A stretch of DNA of 61,502 bases from an uncultured Methanobrevibacter sp. (GCA_900314605.1 OMVX01000010.1:1-61502); one strand, 5' to 3'. Numbered from the stretch's first letter, positions 38,770 to 48,184 are shown. The notes: generated from the letters alone by a model not told the origin. Numbers and translations are program-made.

Positions 38770-39484
38770 TCTTACGGATTTCTAGTAAAATCTCATCAGG
38801 ATTTCCTGAACAAGCAATTTCACCATCCATCAACACATGAGCCTTATCAGCTTTAACAAAATTTAAAATATAACCTAAATGAGTAATAAGTAAACCTGAA
38901 CGTTTACGTTGTTTTATTCTTTTATGTTTATCTAATATTACATTTAACTCTTCAGCAAGAAGTTCAACGTTTTCAATATCAACACCAGAGTCCGGTTCAT
39001 CAAACATAGTAAAATCTGGTTGTTGAGCTAAAAGTTGAAGAATCTCTGATCTTTTAACTTCTCCTCCAGAAAAACCTAAATTTACATCCCTATTTAAGAA
39101 ATCTTCACTAAATTTAAGTTTATTAGCTAATTCTTTCATCCTAGGATTTAATTCCTCATTTTCATTTTGACCAGATTCATATTTTAAAAGGTCTTTAACA
39201 GTTATACCTCTGATTGCAGGAGGATTTTGGAAACTAACACCTATTCCTAAAGCAACTCTTTCAGAGGTAGGTAAATTTGTAATATCTTTACCCTTAAATT
39301 TTATACTTCCCTGAGTAATATTATATTTTGGAAAACCTAATATAGATAAAAATAATGTACTTTTACCAGCACCATTAGGACCTAAAAGTACATGAGTCTC
39401 TCCCTCATCTATTGAAAGATTAACATTTTTTAAAACTTGTTTACCCTCAACTTCAACAGCTAAGTTGTTTATTTCAAGTAACAT
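38729..39484 (-). CDS. sufC: SufC-type ATPase
   Basis: 251 residues. ABC-type ATPase that drives Fe-S assembly on SufB. Walker A GPNGAGKS, signature GFSGGEVKRSEILQL, and Walker B FTMFDEPDSGVD are all present. The C-terminus ends in a Cys-rich tail (GCVKCAQCL, a CxxCxxC pattern). The gene precedes and overlaps sufB. The ribosome-binding site is GGTGAT. Confidence 0.95.
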   Translation of the reverse strand: MLLEINNLAVEVEGKQVLKNVNLSIDEGETHVLLGPNGAGKSTLFLSILGFPKYNITQGSIKFKGKDITNLPTSERVALGIGVSFQNPPAIRGITVKDLLKYESGQNENEELNPRMKELANKLKFSEDFLNRDVNLGFSGGEVKRSEILQLLAQQPDFTMFDEPDSGVDIENVELLAEELNVILDKHKRIKQRKRSGLLITHLGYILNFVKADKAHVLMDGEIACSGNPDEILLEIRKNGFTGCVKCAQCL

Positions 39485-39810
39485 AATCTATCACCATTAA
39501 ACTTATAAAATAATCATTAAATAAACAATAAAAATGAAAATTATATATGATAATTTTATAAAATCTGCTAATAAAAAAAATTATTTTTAAATATATTTTT
39601 GAATTTAATTCTTATAAACATTATTAATATGAATATGAAAATTTTCAAAAGATATTAAAAATATTTTAATGAAATATTAAAAGAAAAAAGTATATGAATA
39701 AAATAAAGTAAAAATATATAAATTTATGCTAAAATAGGAAAAATAGAATAATAATATAGAATTTAACTAAAATATTATTAAATAAATAGATAAAAAAAGT
39801 AGATAATAAT
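39485..39810. other. AT-rich spacer upstream of sufC
   Basis: 326 bases with no reading frame; presumed to hold the sufCB promoter. Nothing else was recognised. Confidence 0.5.
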
Positions 39811-40080
39811 TTATTCTGTAACTATAATAAATTCTCCAACTTTTTCAACTTTAGAGAATGGTACAAGTAATAAATCATCTTTTCTTTTTGCATCTTTAAT
39901 ATGGATATTATGACCATCTTCTACTTTGATTGCAATATCTACAATTTTACCAGTTTTATCATTAATAATAAGCTCATCAAGAACACCAAGAATACGAGCA
40001 TTATTAGATGCTACTTGATAATTCTTAACTTCACTCCATAATTTTTCTTCTCTTTTTTGAACACTTTTTCTGTTTTCCAT
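39811..40080 (-). CDS. PRC-barrel domain protein
   Basis: 89 residues from the ATG at 40080, which is preceded by GGTGG; an in-frame GTG at 40110 is the only longer start and lacks a site. The sequence after residue 25 (ARILGVLDELIINDKTGKI ... LLLVPFSKVEKVGEFIIV) has the six-strand PRC-barrel pattern found in RimM, photosynthetic H subunits and many small archaeal proteins. Role unknown; such archaeal PRC proteins have been linked to RNA metabolism or, in haloarchaea, to cell division. Confidence 0.8.
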   Translation of the reverse strand: MENRKSVQKREEKLWSEVKNYQVASNNARILGVLDELIINDKTGKIVDIAIKVEDGHNIHIKDAKRKDDLLLVPFSKVEKVGEFIIVTE

Positions 40081-40325
40081 GATTCCACCATGATAAAATT
40101 TAATATTCACTAAGATATTTAATTTTTATAATATTTAAATTAAACTAAAATTTAGAAAAAATAAAAAAAAAATCTATTAAAAATATGAATAATTATAAAA
40201 AAATAAATTTAAACTTATAAAAGAAAGAAAAATATCTTATAAAAATATCTTTGAAAATAGTTAATTGAAAAAAAATTATCTAAAAAACAGAATTATATTA
40301 AAAATTGAAAAAGAATTGAAATAAA

Positions 40326-40961
40326 CTATTTTAAATCTTCTAGAAGCTTATAAGCTAAATCAACATCTTCAAGAGAGTTTAAATTAATAGCAAGTTCCAT
40401 ATCCTCTCTAATTAATTCATATTGATCTTGAATCGTATTAACTGATTTTAAAATATTTAAACCTACTGGAACGAGACCCTTATACTCAAATTCAAAAGAA
40501 ATATTATACTTTTTATAAACTTCAACTGGTATTTGAACAGATAATGCCTCTGTATTAATTTTAAAATACTGTCTTATTATATCATCAATAATATTATTGT
40601 TAATAAATGGTAAATCAGCATTAATTATAACAAGAGTATTTTCAGTAGAAATTTTTTCAAAAAGCTCTAATAAATAGGATAAATCTTCAAGATAACCATT
40701 ACCTGGAGTTTCAATATAATAATTTGAATCAGCTAAAATAGAATCATCAAATTTTAAAAATTTATTAGATATTAAATATTCCTTAGTATTAGGAGTATTT
40801 GGACTTACTGCAGCAACAATTGAATCTATATATTGAGATGATTCTAGATTAGAAGTAACATAATCAATTAAAGGAGAATTATTAAATTTAAAAAGGGTTT
40901 TTTCGGTATTTCTTTTTAATCTAGTAGATAATCCTCCTGCCATTATAACTGCAATAATCAT
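40326..40961 (-). CDS. cobY: GTP:adenosylcobinamide-phosphate guanylyltransferase (CobY type)
   Basis: 211 residues. It activates adenosylcobinamide phosphate with GTP for attachment of the lower ligand of cobamides, the cofactor of MtrA. The nucleotidyltransferase start MAGGLSTRLKRNTEKTLFKF is the GTP-binding loop, VIINADLPFINNNIIDDI carries the metal-binding aspartate, and PVGLNIL sits toward the C-terminus as in CobY. The size matches the archaeal enzyme (about 195-210). A MobA-like molybdenum-cofactor enzyme is the main alternative. Confidence 0.85.
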   Translation of the reverse strand: MIIAVIMAGGLSTRLKRNTEKTLFKFNNSPLIDYVTSNLESSQYIDSIVAAVSPNTPNTKEYLISNKFLKFDDSILADSNYYIETPGNGYLEDLSYLLELFEKISTENTLVIINADLPFINNNIIDDIIRQYFKINTEALSVQIPVEVYKKYNISFEFEYKGLVPVGLNILKSVNTIQDQYELIREDMELAINLNSLEDVDLAYKLLEDLK

Positions 40962-41026
40962 AAAATCACTAAAAAAGGAAATAAAAAAAGTAAAAAAAAA
41001 CTAAAAAATTGAAAAAATATTAAAAA

Positions 41027-42493
41027 TTATTTACCTTTACCTTGGAGTTTCATTCTTTTACCTAAAATACAGTTTCCACCTTGATGACCTCCAATAGGAT
41101 TTTTAGTAGTACCCATAGAGTTCATACAACGAGCCATGATTGCTGAACCAAGAGCTAAACCATCTTCAACAAAAACTGTATTTGCAAATTTATCCTCTGA
41201 ATATTCTAAAATTAATTCTGGTTTACGACCAGTAATTCCTGCTCTACCTGTAATACCAAGAACTGAATCTTCAGTAATAGCATTTTCAGCAAATGCAACA
41301 TCAAGAGTCCTATATACAATATTAGCAGAAACATAATCCATAGTAGCAACTAAAGTAGCAAGGCCATCATTTTCATATATTTCATGACCTAAATTCATTA
41401 AATCTTGTAATTTATCACCATTTACTCCAACATCACAACCAATTAAAAGAGTACCTGCTTCTTCTGCAGCTTGAGGATTAATTGGAACTGTTCCAAATCT
41501 ATCTACATCACTAGGAACTTTACGAATATCAATAAGTTTGTGGACTTTATCAGCATTAGCTTTAGCTTTATCCTTATCTCCTTTTTTATCTAATTTAGGA
41601 TCATATAAATCTAAAGCAGCCCCATTTTTTGGATCAACCTTATCAGTACCTTTAGCAAGAGAATCAGATACAACACCTGCAAGACCTAAAAAGTTACCTA
41701 CAGTATTAGCATATGGCCTATCATCATTAACTATACGACCAGCTAATGTTGAACCAAAATCAAGTGAAACACAAGGATTTCTATAATCAACATCAGTCCA
41801 TTTTGAACCTAATTTAATACCTGCAGTTACAAGTTCTCCTTCCATCTCATTTGCAGTTTGTTGCTTACCTTTAGGAGGTTTGACACTTACTACTGCACCA
41901 TCAAATATTACATTATCAAGTAAAGTAAATTTTTGTAGTCTTTCAGGAAGTTGTTGTGGACTCATTGCAGGAGACATTTTCTTAGGAGGAATTCCTATAT
42001 CTAAACAACCATCTGCAAGAGCAATAACAAGTTGACCTGCCTCTTCAGCAGTAGCAAAACCTGCAGTTACACCAGTACTTCTTACAACGAAATCTAAATC
42101 TTCGTCTTTATCAACACCTGCTTTTTTAAGAGACTGTAAAACAGTTTCCCCAATCATTTCAGCAACAGCTTCTTTGGTTAACTCTATTCCCCAAACAGTT
42201 TTACCAAAAACTTGTTCACCTGGTTTTGGAGCTCTAATATCCCTTGTCATACGGACAGTTTTATTTAATAAATAACATTCACTATTATTTAAATTAGTAG
42301 CAGTTAAAACACATTTGGTAGTAGTGTTACCTAATTCCACAGAAGCAGTAACATAATAAACATCTTCTTTTACTTGATAAGCTGCACTTTGAGGCCTATT
42401 AGTACTAGCTTTAAGAGTAGCCAAATCTTGAGGTTGACTATGAGCAATTATAGGTTTAGGACCTCTTTTAAATAAATTACTAAAAAATGACAT
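41027..42493 (-). CDS. Methanogenesis marker protein 14
   Basis: 488 residues. A methanogen-specific protein with an actin/Hsp70-like nucleotide-binding fold, as in activators of 2-hydroxyacyl-CoA dehydratases. The first phosphate loop is VTASVELGNTTTKCVLTATN, a second lies around VSLDFGSTLAGRIV, and DYVSANIVYRTLDVAFAEN and GITGRAGITGRKPELIL lie near the end. The C-terminus GGHQGGNCILGKRMKLQGK carries one cysteine. The function is unknown, though conserved presence in methanogens suggests cofactor or MCR-related activation. Ribosome-binding site GGGAGG. A MITE lies upstream, between this gene and mtrH. Confidence 0.88.
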   Translation of the reverse strand: MSFFSNLFKRGPKPIIAHSQPQDLATLKASTNRPQSAAYQVKEDVYYVTASVELGNTTTKCVLTATNLNNSECYLLNKTVRMTRDIRAPKPGEQVFGKTVWGIELTKEAVAEMIGETVLQSLKKAGVDKDEDLDFVVRSTGVTAGFATAEEAGQLVIALADGCLDIGIPPKKMSPAMSPQQLPERLQKFTLLDNVIFDGAVVSVKPPKGKQQTANEMEGELVTAGIKLGSKWTDVDYRNPCVSLDFGSTLAGRIVNDDRPYANTVGNFLGLAGVVSDSLAKGTDKVDPKNGAALDLYDPKLDKKGDKDKAKANADKVHKLIDIRKVPSDVDRFGTVPINPQAAEEAGTLLIGCDVGVNGDKLQDLMNLGHEIYENDGLATLVATMDYVSANIVYRTLDVAFAENAITEDSVLGITGRAGITGRKPELILEYSEDKFANTVFVEDGLALGSAIMARCMNSMGTTKNPIGGHQGGNCILGKRMKLQGKGK

Positions 42494-42591
42494 TTAATTA
42501 CCTCCCAATATAATAAAATTTATTAAAAAAAATTTAATATTAATTAAGTTTATTTTTAAAATCGGAATAATATAAATTTTATTAAATAATT

Positions 42592-42774
42592 GGCACTTTC
42601 AAAAACTTATGTAATTTTAATTTTTACAAGTTACACAACCCAAAAATTATCCATCGATTTATGATTTATTTTTAATTTAAAAATTTATAACTTAATATAT
42701 TAAGTTGAAATTCTTAATTTTTCTAAGGTAAAAAAATGGAAATAAAAGTTATCACACAAGTTTTTGAAAGTGCC
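42592..42774. mobile_element. MITE family A, copy 2 (183 bp, 8-bp target duplication)
   Basis: It begins GGCACTTTCAAAAACTTATG and ends with the complement of GGCACTTTCAAAAACTTGTG. A perfect 8-bp duplication AAATAATT flanks it (42584-42591 and 42775-42782). Inside is a palindrome AACTTAATATATTAAGTT like one in the insertion sequence at 61246. The last 55 bases are nearly identical to the equivalent end of copy 1. There is no reading frame of its own. It sits between the divergent ends of mmp14 (start) and mtrH (stop). Confidence 0.92.
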
Positions 42775-42989
42775 AAATAATTTTAATAAAATAAAAAAAA
42801 TTATGAATCAAATAATTAAAGATTAAAAATATGAAATAAAAACAAAATTAGGGTAAAAAAAAATACAAAAAATTATTAAACAACATTAAATTAAAAATTA
42901 ATTCAATTACAAACATAATAAAAACAGAATATAAAACTATAATTTTAAAAAAATGAGTAAAACAAGGAAAACAACTAAAAAAAACTTTA

Positions 42990-43027
42990 AAAAAAAAATT
43001 GAAATGATTAGATGAAAACATCTAATC
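42990..43027 (-). terminator. Terminator after mtrH
   Basis: On the minus strand GATTAGATG (43027-43019), a TTTT loop and CATCTAATC (43014-43006) form a 9-bp hairpin followed by a U-run. It ends the mtr operon just after the mtrH stop codon. Confidence 0.85.
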
Positions 43028-43036
43028 TAAACATAT

Positions 43037-43969
43037 CTATAACAATTTGTTGTATGGATGGTCTTCAACACATTCAGTTCCAATATCCGCAGCAGCTTCA
43101 GCCATAAACATATCGTTCATTGCAACAGCAGGGAAAACTTTGGAAGTGTTTTCAATAGGACCGTATAAACAGAAGTCCCCACCAACAGTAACTTGTATAA
43201 GATCAGAACCAATATCACAAACAGGCCAGGATTCTGGATTTTCTTTTTTCCATCCTTTTAACCAGTCCCATGCAGAAGGTACGTTGTGGATACCGGAACC
43301 TACAGGGTAACCCCATTTGGATTTTTCTGCAAATGTAGTCCTTACAGCAGGACCTGCACCTTGTCCGATAGGAGTAACAGCTACGTCCATGAAGTATTTG
43401 GATACTCCACATTCTTCAGCCATTTGAAGTACACCTTTATCGATGACACTTCCACCAGTTTCCCAAATATCAATTTTACCTTCAACACCAGCTTGCATTG
43501 GGTTGAATCCTAAAATAATAGATGCTTCAATATCAGTAGCAGTTAAAGCATCTAATTCTTCTTGTTCACAAGACATGTTTAAAGAGTTGTAAATACCTCT
43601 GTCACAAAGACCAGCTTCTTGACAGTATTCTACACCAGCAATTTTTGCATCTGCACCAGTTGAATCAATCAAGAATGGTTTGTCAGAAATATCTCCAACA
43701 AATTCTAAATATTTAACCATAGATTCTGGGGTAGGACCGAAAGTTTGAATAATACATGGGTTTCCTGTAACATCCGCCATTTCTTCCATTTCTTTGATTA
43801 ATCCTTCAGCAGCATCTTTATCAAATACACCTGCTTTAGGATCACTAATAATTTTATGTCCACCATAAAAGATTGTTCCACAGAGTACGGTTGGATATTC
43901 ACCAGGTTGTCCACCGACTTTTACTCCAGCAACATCTACAACGACTTGTTCTTTTTCAAATCTAAACAT
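43037..43969 (-). CDS. mtrH: Tetrahydromethanopterin S-methyltransferase subunit H
   Basis: 310 residues from the ATG at 43969, which follows GGAGG (the GTG at 43984 overlaps that site). MtrH is the soluble TIM-barrel subunit that transfers the methyl group from methyl-tetrahydromethanopterin to the cobamide on MtrA. Recognisable blocks are MFRFEKEQVVVDVAGVKVGG, GTIFYGGHKIISDPKAGVFD, DSTGADAKIAGVEY, and VTPIGQGAGPAVRTTFAEKS. It is the last gene of mtrEDCBAFGH. Confidence 0.97.
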   Translation of the reverse strand: MFRFEKEQVVVDVAGVKVGGQPGEYPTVLCGTIFYGGHKIISDPKAGVFDKDAAEGLIKEMEEMADVTGNPCIIQTFGPTPESMVKYLEFVGDISDKPFLIDSTGADAKIAGVEYCQEAGLCDRGIYNSLNMSCEQEELDALTATDIEASIILGFNPMQAGVEGKIDIWETGGSVIDKGVLQMAEECGVSKYFMDVAVTPIGQGAGPAVRTTFAEKSKWGYPVGSGIHNVPSAWDWLKGWKKENPESWPVCDIGSDLIQVTVGGDFCLYGPIENTSKVFPAVAMNDMFMAEAAADIGTECVEDHPYNKLL

Positions 43970-43985
43970 TATATTAACCTCCACT

Positions 43986-44204
43986 TTAAATAATTCCAGC
44001 CATCAATATAAAGACGACTATTGCAAGACCAATTATTAAACCGTATAATATACCTATATCCCTACCAGTTTGTTGGCCTAAACGTTGAGAATATTCTCCT
44101 AAAGCAAAATCTACTTTTTCTTCAGCTTTATCTAATTTTTCCATAGCTGCTTGAAATTCTTCAGGATTGACCATTACAGATGGTATTGTATTATCATCAG
44201 CCAT
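43986..44204 (-). CDS. mtrG: Tetrahydromethanopterin S-methyltransferase subunit G
   Basis: 72 residues. A small subunit of the Na+-pumping methyltransferase. It has a helical cytoplasmic part ([20 protein letters not shown]) and one C-terminal membrane helix ([19 protein letters not shown]). Gene spacing to mtrF and mtrH is short, as usual in this operon. Confidence 0.95.
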   Translation of the reverse strand: MADDNTIPSVMVNPEEFQAAMEKLDKAEEKVDFALGEYSQRLGQQTGRDIGILYGLIIGLAIVVFILMAGII

Positions 44205-44215
44205 TTATAACACCT

Positions 44216-44419
44216 CTATAATCCGCAAAGTTTAACAATACAAGGAAGAAGTACTAATATAATAAATGCTGCAACAATTCCCCAACCAATACCTCTAACT
44301 CTTGTGAAATTTAAAGCAACAATAGCTCTTCCTTCTCTTCCAATAAGCTTTGAAGAATAATCAATTTCTTCTGATACTTTTTTTATACTTTTAGTGTTAG
44401 GACTACTTGAAATTTTCAT
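44216..44419 (-). CDS. mtrF: Tetrahydromethanopterin S-methyltransferase subunit F
   Basis: 67 residues. A small subunit resembling the C-terminal helix region of MtrA, with a membrane helix at the end (GIGWGIVAAFIILVLLPCI). Its start overlaps the mtrA stop by four bases, so translation is coupled. Confidence 0.93.
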   Translation of the reverse strand: MKISSSPNTKSIKKVSEEIDYSSKLIGREGRAIVALNFTRVRGIGWGIVAAFIILVLLPCIVKLCGL

Positions 44420-45162
44420 AATAACCCTCCAATGTTGTAGAATATGATTAGACTAATACCACAAATAAGCATAGCAAATACCATACCTACCATAATACCT
44501 TGGACTTTACCTGCATAATCTCCAGCTAAATTCCTTTGAATAGCACCAATCATTTTTATTTCAGTTTGAATATTCCTCATTCTAGCTTCGATTAAAGCAG
44601 TTTCAGGTGATACCACTTTAACTTCTTCTCCACTATCTTCATCATCGTCACTGTCAGAAACTTCAATAACCATAGCTTCTTCTTCAAAAGCACCAGGGTC
44701 TTTTTCTACACACTCTTTAACTTTGGAAGTTATTGAACCAGTATCTTCATTATCAATCATTGAAACAAGTTCTAATTGTTGTTGGAATCTTTCAACACCT
44801 TCCATTGGAACGTTTTCTACGAAAGGAATAGCTCCAGTAGCACCAATAACTTTTTTCTTCTCTGGGTCACATCCATTAGCATGTAAAGCTTCGAAACATT
44901 GACCTGTAATATGTCCTTGTACTTCAGATCCACAAATAACTAAGAATCTAATATTAGGATTAGAAATAATATTACCGACAACTTTTTCTACACCAAGATT
45001 TTCTGTGTGACATGGGCCTGCAAGTGCAGCTCCTGCATCTACACATTCTTCAAACATTTCAGATGCTAAAGTTACTACAGCAACAGGACTTTCTGGGTCA
45101 CCAACTGAATATTCACCAGTGACAATAGGCCATCCACTTGCAGGTGATTTTTTATCAGCCAT
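44416..45162 (-). CDS. mtrA: Tetrahydromethanopterin S-methyltransferase subunit A
   Basis: 248 residues. It binds the cobamide that carries the methyl group between MtrH and coenzyme M. The cobalt-binding histidine is H84 in SEVQGHITG, matching the reported position. An acidic Asp/Glu linker (about 168-185) leads to the single C-terminal membrane helix (VQGIMVGMVFAMLICGISLI). It begins one base after mtrB ends. Confidence 0.96.
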   Translation of the reverse strand: MADKKSPASGWPIVTGEYSVGDPESPVAVVTLASEMFEECVDAGAALAGPCHTENLGVEKVVGNIISNPNIRFLVICGSEVQGHITGQCFEALHANGCDPEKKKVIGATGAIPFVENVPMEGVERFQQQLELVSMIDNEDTGSITSKVKECVEKDPGAFEEEAMVIEVSDSDDDEDSGEEVKVVSPETALIEARMRNIQTEIKMIGAIQRNLAGDYAGKVQGIMVGMVFAMLICGISLIIFYNIGGLL

Positions 45163-45489
45163 CTATAAAACCCCCAGTTTCATTAATATTGGCATAATTG
45201 CAAATATGATTAAAGCTGCAATTAAAAATCCATATACAAAGTTTGTTAACGCACCTGCAGTTACATATGATCCTTCCCTATTAGGAGCAGCACCGACTGG
45301 AGAACTATGAGGATCTAATGAATTTATTAATTCTTCTGCAGCGTCATCAATTTTATCTATTTCTGCATTAATATCATCCATAGATAAAATAACTAAATCT
45401 GATCCACCAGCACCTAACATACCAGAAACTGGATCTAAGTTGAGATTCATTTCAGGTATAATATTAATAAATGGTAACATTTCTGCCAT
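45163..45489 (-). CDS. mtrB: Tetrahydromethanopterin S-methyltransferase subunit B
   Basis: 108 residues. A soluble N-terminal part with an amphipathic helix (DINAEIDKIDDAAEELINSL) and one C-terminal membrane helix (FVYGFLIAALIIFAIMPIL). The stop codon abuts the mtrA start. Confidence 0.95.
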   Translation of the reverse strand: MAEMLPFINIIPEMNLNLDPVSGMLGAGGSDLVILSMDDINAEIDKIDDAAEELINSLDPHSSPVGAAPNREGSYVTAGALTNFVYGFLIAALIIFAIMPILMKLGVL

Positions 45490-45500
45490 AATTATTCCTC

Positions 45501-46313
45501 CTATTGCTCAACTTCTGGCCATAATCCTGACCATTTAACTTCAGAAGCAGCATCATATGAAGCTTTAATGAAACTTCTGAAGGATATAATCCAACAAATT
45601 AATCCGACTACAATAATAGGTAAAGCGACATAGTGTAAAGTGAGTATGGAACAAATACCAACTATAGTCATTGATATAAATGCAGTATGACAAGCACATT
45701 TAAATGTTCTTACAGGATCTTCATTAGGACCTAAACATGCGTTATAAGGATGTTGAACAGCCATAGTGTTTAAGATAAATAATAATCCTATAATTCCAGA
45801 TAAAACTACAGTATTTAAAATAACACCTAAATCAAGACTACCTGCAATAGCTACAGAAAATCCAATTAAAGATAAAGCAGCTGCACCACCAAGTTCTGCA
45901 GTACATCTTATCATAACAGGGATTTTCATACCTATAAGTTTTTTAGCAATAACTGCAATTACTAAACCGATGAATAAACCAATGACAAGTGCAATAACTG
46001 GTCCAATAAATTCTGCACTAAGGCCTCCTAAAAATTTAACCAAATATTTATGAGCAATAACTAAACCAGCTAATGAAGAAATAACTCCCCCACCTAAAGA
46101 CATATATCCTATAGATGGTACACCAGTACCTAAACCGTAACTAGCAACTCTACTAATAGCATTTGCTCCCCATAAGATTGCACAAACTGCACCAAGTGCA
46201 GCTAATAAAGGACCTATTGTAGGGTTAAATGCTGATAAACAAATTAAGACTAAACCGCCAACAATACCTAATATTAACATAAAATTTTCATTAGTTACAA
46301 CACTGTCAGCCAT
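45501..46313 (-). CDS. mtrC: Tetrahydromethanopterin S-methyltransferase subunit C
   Basis: 270 residues. A polytopic membrane subunit with about seven to eight hydrophobic helices, part of the Na+ path of the complex with MtrD and MtrE. Blocks include ILGIVGGLVLICLSAFNPTI and PYNACLGPNEDPVRTFKCAC. The gene sits 11 bp before mtrB and 1 bp after mtrD. Confidence 0.96.
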   Translation of the reverse strand: MADSVVTNENFMLILGIVGGLVLICLSAFNPTIGPLLAALGAVCAILWGANAISRVASYGLGTGVPSIGYMSLGGGVISSLAGLVIAHKYLVKFLGGLSAEFIGPVIALVIGLFIGLVIAVIAKKLIGMKIPVMIRCTAELGGAAALSLIGFSVAIAGSLDLGVILNTVVLSGIIGLLFILNTMAVQHPYNACLGPNEDPVRTFKCACHTAFISMTIVGICSILTLHYVALPIIVVGLICWIISFRSFIKASYDAASEVKWSGLWPEVEQ

Positions 46314-46314
46314 T

Positions 46315-47028
46315 TTAAATACCTCCTACAATAAAACAAGTGAAAATTGCAACAACTAAAGATGCAATGATACTAGCAAGAGCACCTTTTGGAATTCTTT
46401 TGAATTTAGGATCATGGAAACCTTCAATGGTTCCACCAATATTATAAGAAGCAATTACTGAATTGACAAAGAACAAACCAATTGAACAAATAGCAGCAAT
46501 AATAATAATAGTTTCAGGACTTGGATTTGCAACAATAGTTTTGAAAGACTGTTTAGCTACATCAGAAATAGCATAGAAAGATAAACCTCCCCCTAAACCA
46601 CCAAGAGCACCACCAATAAGTCCACTAACAAAGGATACTGTAGGTACACCGTGACCTTCAGTACCAGGAGTTTTATAAGCTTCTTGTGGTAATTTAGTAA
46701 CAGGATCCTTTTCAACTTTAGCAGAAACAGGAATAACACCTGCACCATATACGTAGATAAGGTTTGCAAAGTACATTGTAATACCCATCATCATAGCTGC
46801 ACCTATAGCACCTGCAATAATAATTATTATTGGATTTTCATTTGCCATTGAAGCAGCAGTAATAAGACCAGTCATACCTGCACCAGCAGCTAACATAGCA
46901 GTACCAGTACCTACACCAGTTGCAGTAGCCATAGCCGCAGGAGCTCCTCCTACAGGAATAAAATGTACTCCAGCACCCATTGCTACACCAGCTATTACTA
47001 ATAATATAATCATTAATATAATACTCAT
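46315..47028 (-). CDS. mtrD: Tetrahydromethanopterin S-methyltransferase subunit D
   Basis: 237 residues. A polytopic membrane subunit with about six helices rich in Gly and Ala (GVHFIPVGGAPAAMATATGV; FVSGLIGGALGGLGGGLSFY). It belongs to the Na+-translocating core. Confidence 0.96.
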   Translation of the reverse strand: MSIILMIILLVIAGVAMGAGVHFIPVGGAPAAMATATGVGTGTAMLAAGAGMTGLITAASMANENPIIIIIAGAIGAAMMMGITMYFANLIYVYGAGVIPVSAKVEKDPVTKLPQEAYKTPGTEGHGVPTVSFVSGLIGGALGGLGGGLSFYAISDVAKQSFKTIVANPSPETIIIIAAICSIGLFFVNSVIASYNIGGTIEGFHDPKFKRIPKGALASIIASLVVAIFTCFIVGGI

Positions 47029-47040
47029 GATATAACCTCC

Positions 47041-47934
47041 TTATTCGTCTTCATATGGTCCATAAGTATTCCTTGCAAAAGTCTCTAGTTTGTAATTTAA
47101 GATAATTAAAATAAGAATAATTATGATACCTGCGATTTGACCGCCAGTTACACCGAATACTACAACAATCCAGAAACTTAAAAATACAACTAATCCGAAA
47201 CAGAATCCAGTGAAAGGTCCACCGAATCTAGCACAGAATCCAACTACATCAATAGAGTTTCTAGCACCTAAAGCATTTTTATTAACGATATCTCCTTGAA
47301 TAGCTACAGGAGTACCTTCACCAAATTTGAATTTTTGATATAAACTTTCGGTTCCGTAGTAAACATCACCGGTTCCAGAACCAATAGCTCCAATAGTAAT
47401 ACCCCAAAGTACACCTAAAATTGGTAAAGTGAAAGTATGTAACGGAGCAATATTACTTCCAGATCCGAGTGGAATAGTCATTAAATAAGCCATACCTGTA
47501 ATACAAAAAGTAGCTAAAAATCCATGAGCTGCAATAGGTCCAAGACATTCAGTCAATGCATCCATAAATAAAGGTTGATTGAATTGTTTTGATTGACCTA
47601 CGATACGTCCCATATAGGAAGATACTGCATAAGCAGAGAGAACAATAGCAGCAATTAAAGATCCAATAGCGATTGAAATAATAGGTATGATTCCTAATTG
47701 CATACATACAAAAGCAACAGATGCAGAAGTACCACACCATACACCGTATGAACATGGTTCACCGGAAGCTGCCTTATTTATAAGTCTATGTAAATGTCCC
47801 ATTTGTGGAGCTAACTGAACTTGTGAGTTAGGGTTACTTTGTGATCCGACATCAGATTCTAAATCTTCTGCAGCACCACCAATAGTTGCAGCTACACCCA
47901 TCAATGCGACAACACCTAATGTTAAAGGGTCCAT
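47041..47934 (-). CDS. mtrE: Tetrahydromethanopterin S-methyltransferase subunit E
   Basis: 297 residues. A polytopic membrane subunit with about six helices and a long loop between helices. An acidic residue within a membrane helix of MtrE has been proposed to bind Na+; the segments here keep the family pattern (AEDLESDVGSQSNPNSQVQL near the N-terminus, then VVFLSFWIVVVFGVTGGQ late). It is the first gene of the mtr operon, with ribosome-binding site AAGGAGG. Confidence 0.97.
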   Translation of the reverse strand: MDPLTLGVVALMGVAATIGGAAEDLESDVGSQSNPNSQVQLAPQMGHLHRLINKAASGEPCSYGVWCGTSASVAFVCMQLGIIPIISIAIGSLIAAIVLSAYAVSSYMGRIVGQSKQFNQPLFMDALTECLGPIAAHGFLATFCITGMAYLMTIPLGSGSNIAPLHTFTLPILGVLWGITIGAIGSGTGDVYYGTESLYQKFKFGEGTPVAIQGDIVNKNALGARNSIDVVGFCARFGGPFTGFCFGLVVFLSFWIVVVFGVTGGQIAGIIIILILIILNYKLETFARNTYGPYEDE

Positions 47935-48055
47935 ATTTTTTTCCTCCTTAGTTTTTATTAAATTGATTATTTAATAAACGTGAAATAAAGATTTAAGTAA
48001 ACTTGTATAAAATAACAAGAAAAAAAATTTTTTTTATATACTTATTCTCTAAAAT

Positions 48056-48092
48056 CATCAGTCAAAGACTAATGTATATAATAAATATTTAA
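48056..48092 (-). promoter_or_regulatory. Presumed mtr operon promoter and leader hairpin
   Basis: Between the mcr terminator and mtrE lie 245 bases. On the minus strand TTTATTATATAC at about 48090-48079 is a TATA-like box, and an imperfect 8-bp hairpin (CATTAGTC-TTT-GACTGATG, 48074-48056) falls about where the transcript would start. Position is inferred. Confidence 0.4.
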
Positions 48093-48138
48093 AGTTTTTT
48101 TATAAAAACTTTTCCAAAAATTTTATAAAAATTATGTA

Positions 48139-48184
48139 AACTTAAAAAAATAAAAAAGAAAAAATAGGTGTTAATACACCTATT
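48139..48184 (-). terminator. Terminator at the end of the mcr operon, spanning the mcrA stop codon
   Basis: On the minus strand AATAGGTGT (48184-48176), loop ATTA and ACACCTATT (48171-48163) form a 9-bp hairpin followed by a U-rich run. The first arm contains the TAG stop of mcrA (48182-48180). It separates mcr from mtr transcripts. Confidence 0.9.

Larger units (their letters stand above)
42494..43036. other. Spacer between mmp14 and mtrH carrying a MITE
   Basis: 543 bases. It contains the MITE at 42592-42774 and the mtr terminator at 42990-43027. It must also hold the mmp14 promoter, which would lie inside or next to the MITE: the element begins 99 bases upstream of the mmp14 start codon. 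Confidence 0.6.

Noticed and set aside
42994-43036. Short inverted repeat after mtrH as a mobile element end
   Set aside because: It is a compact 9-bp hairpin with a U-run and no flanking duplication, so it is a terminator.
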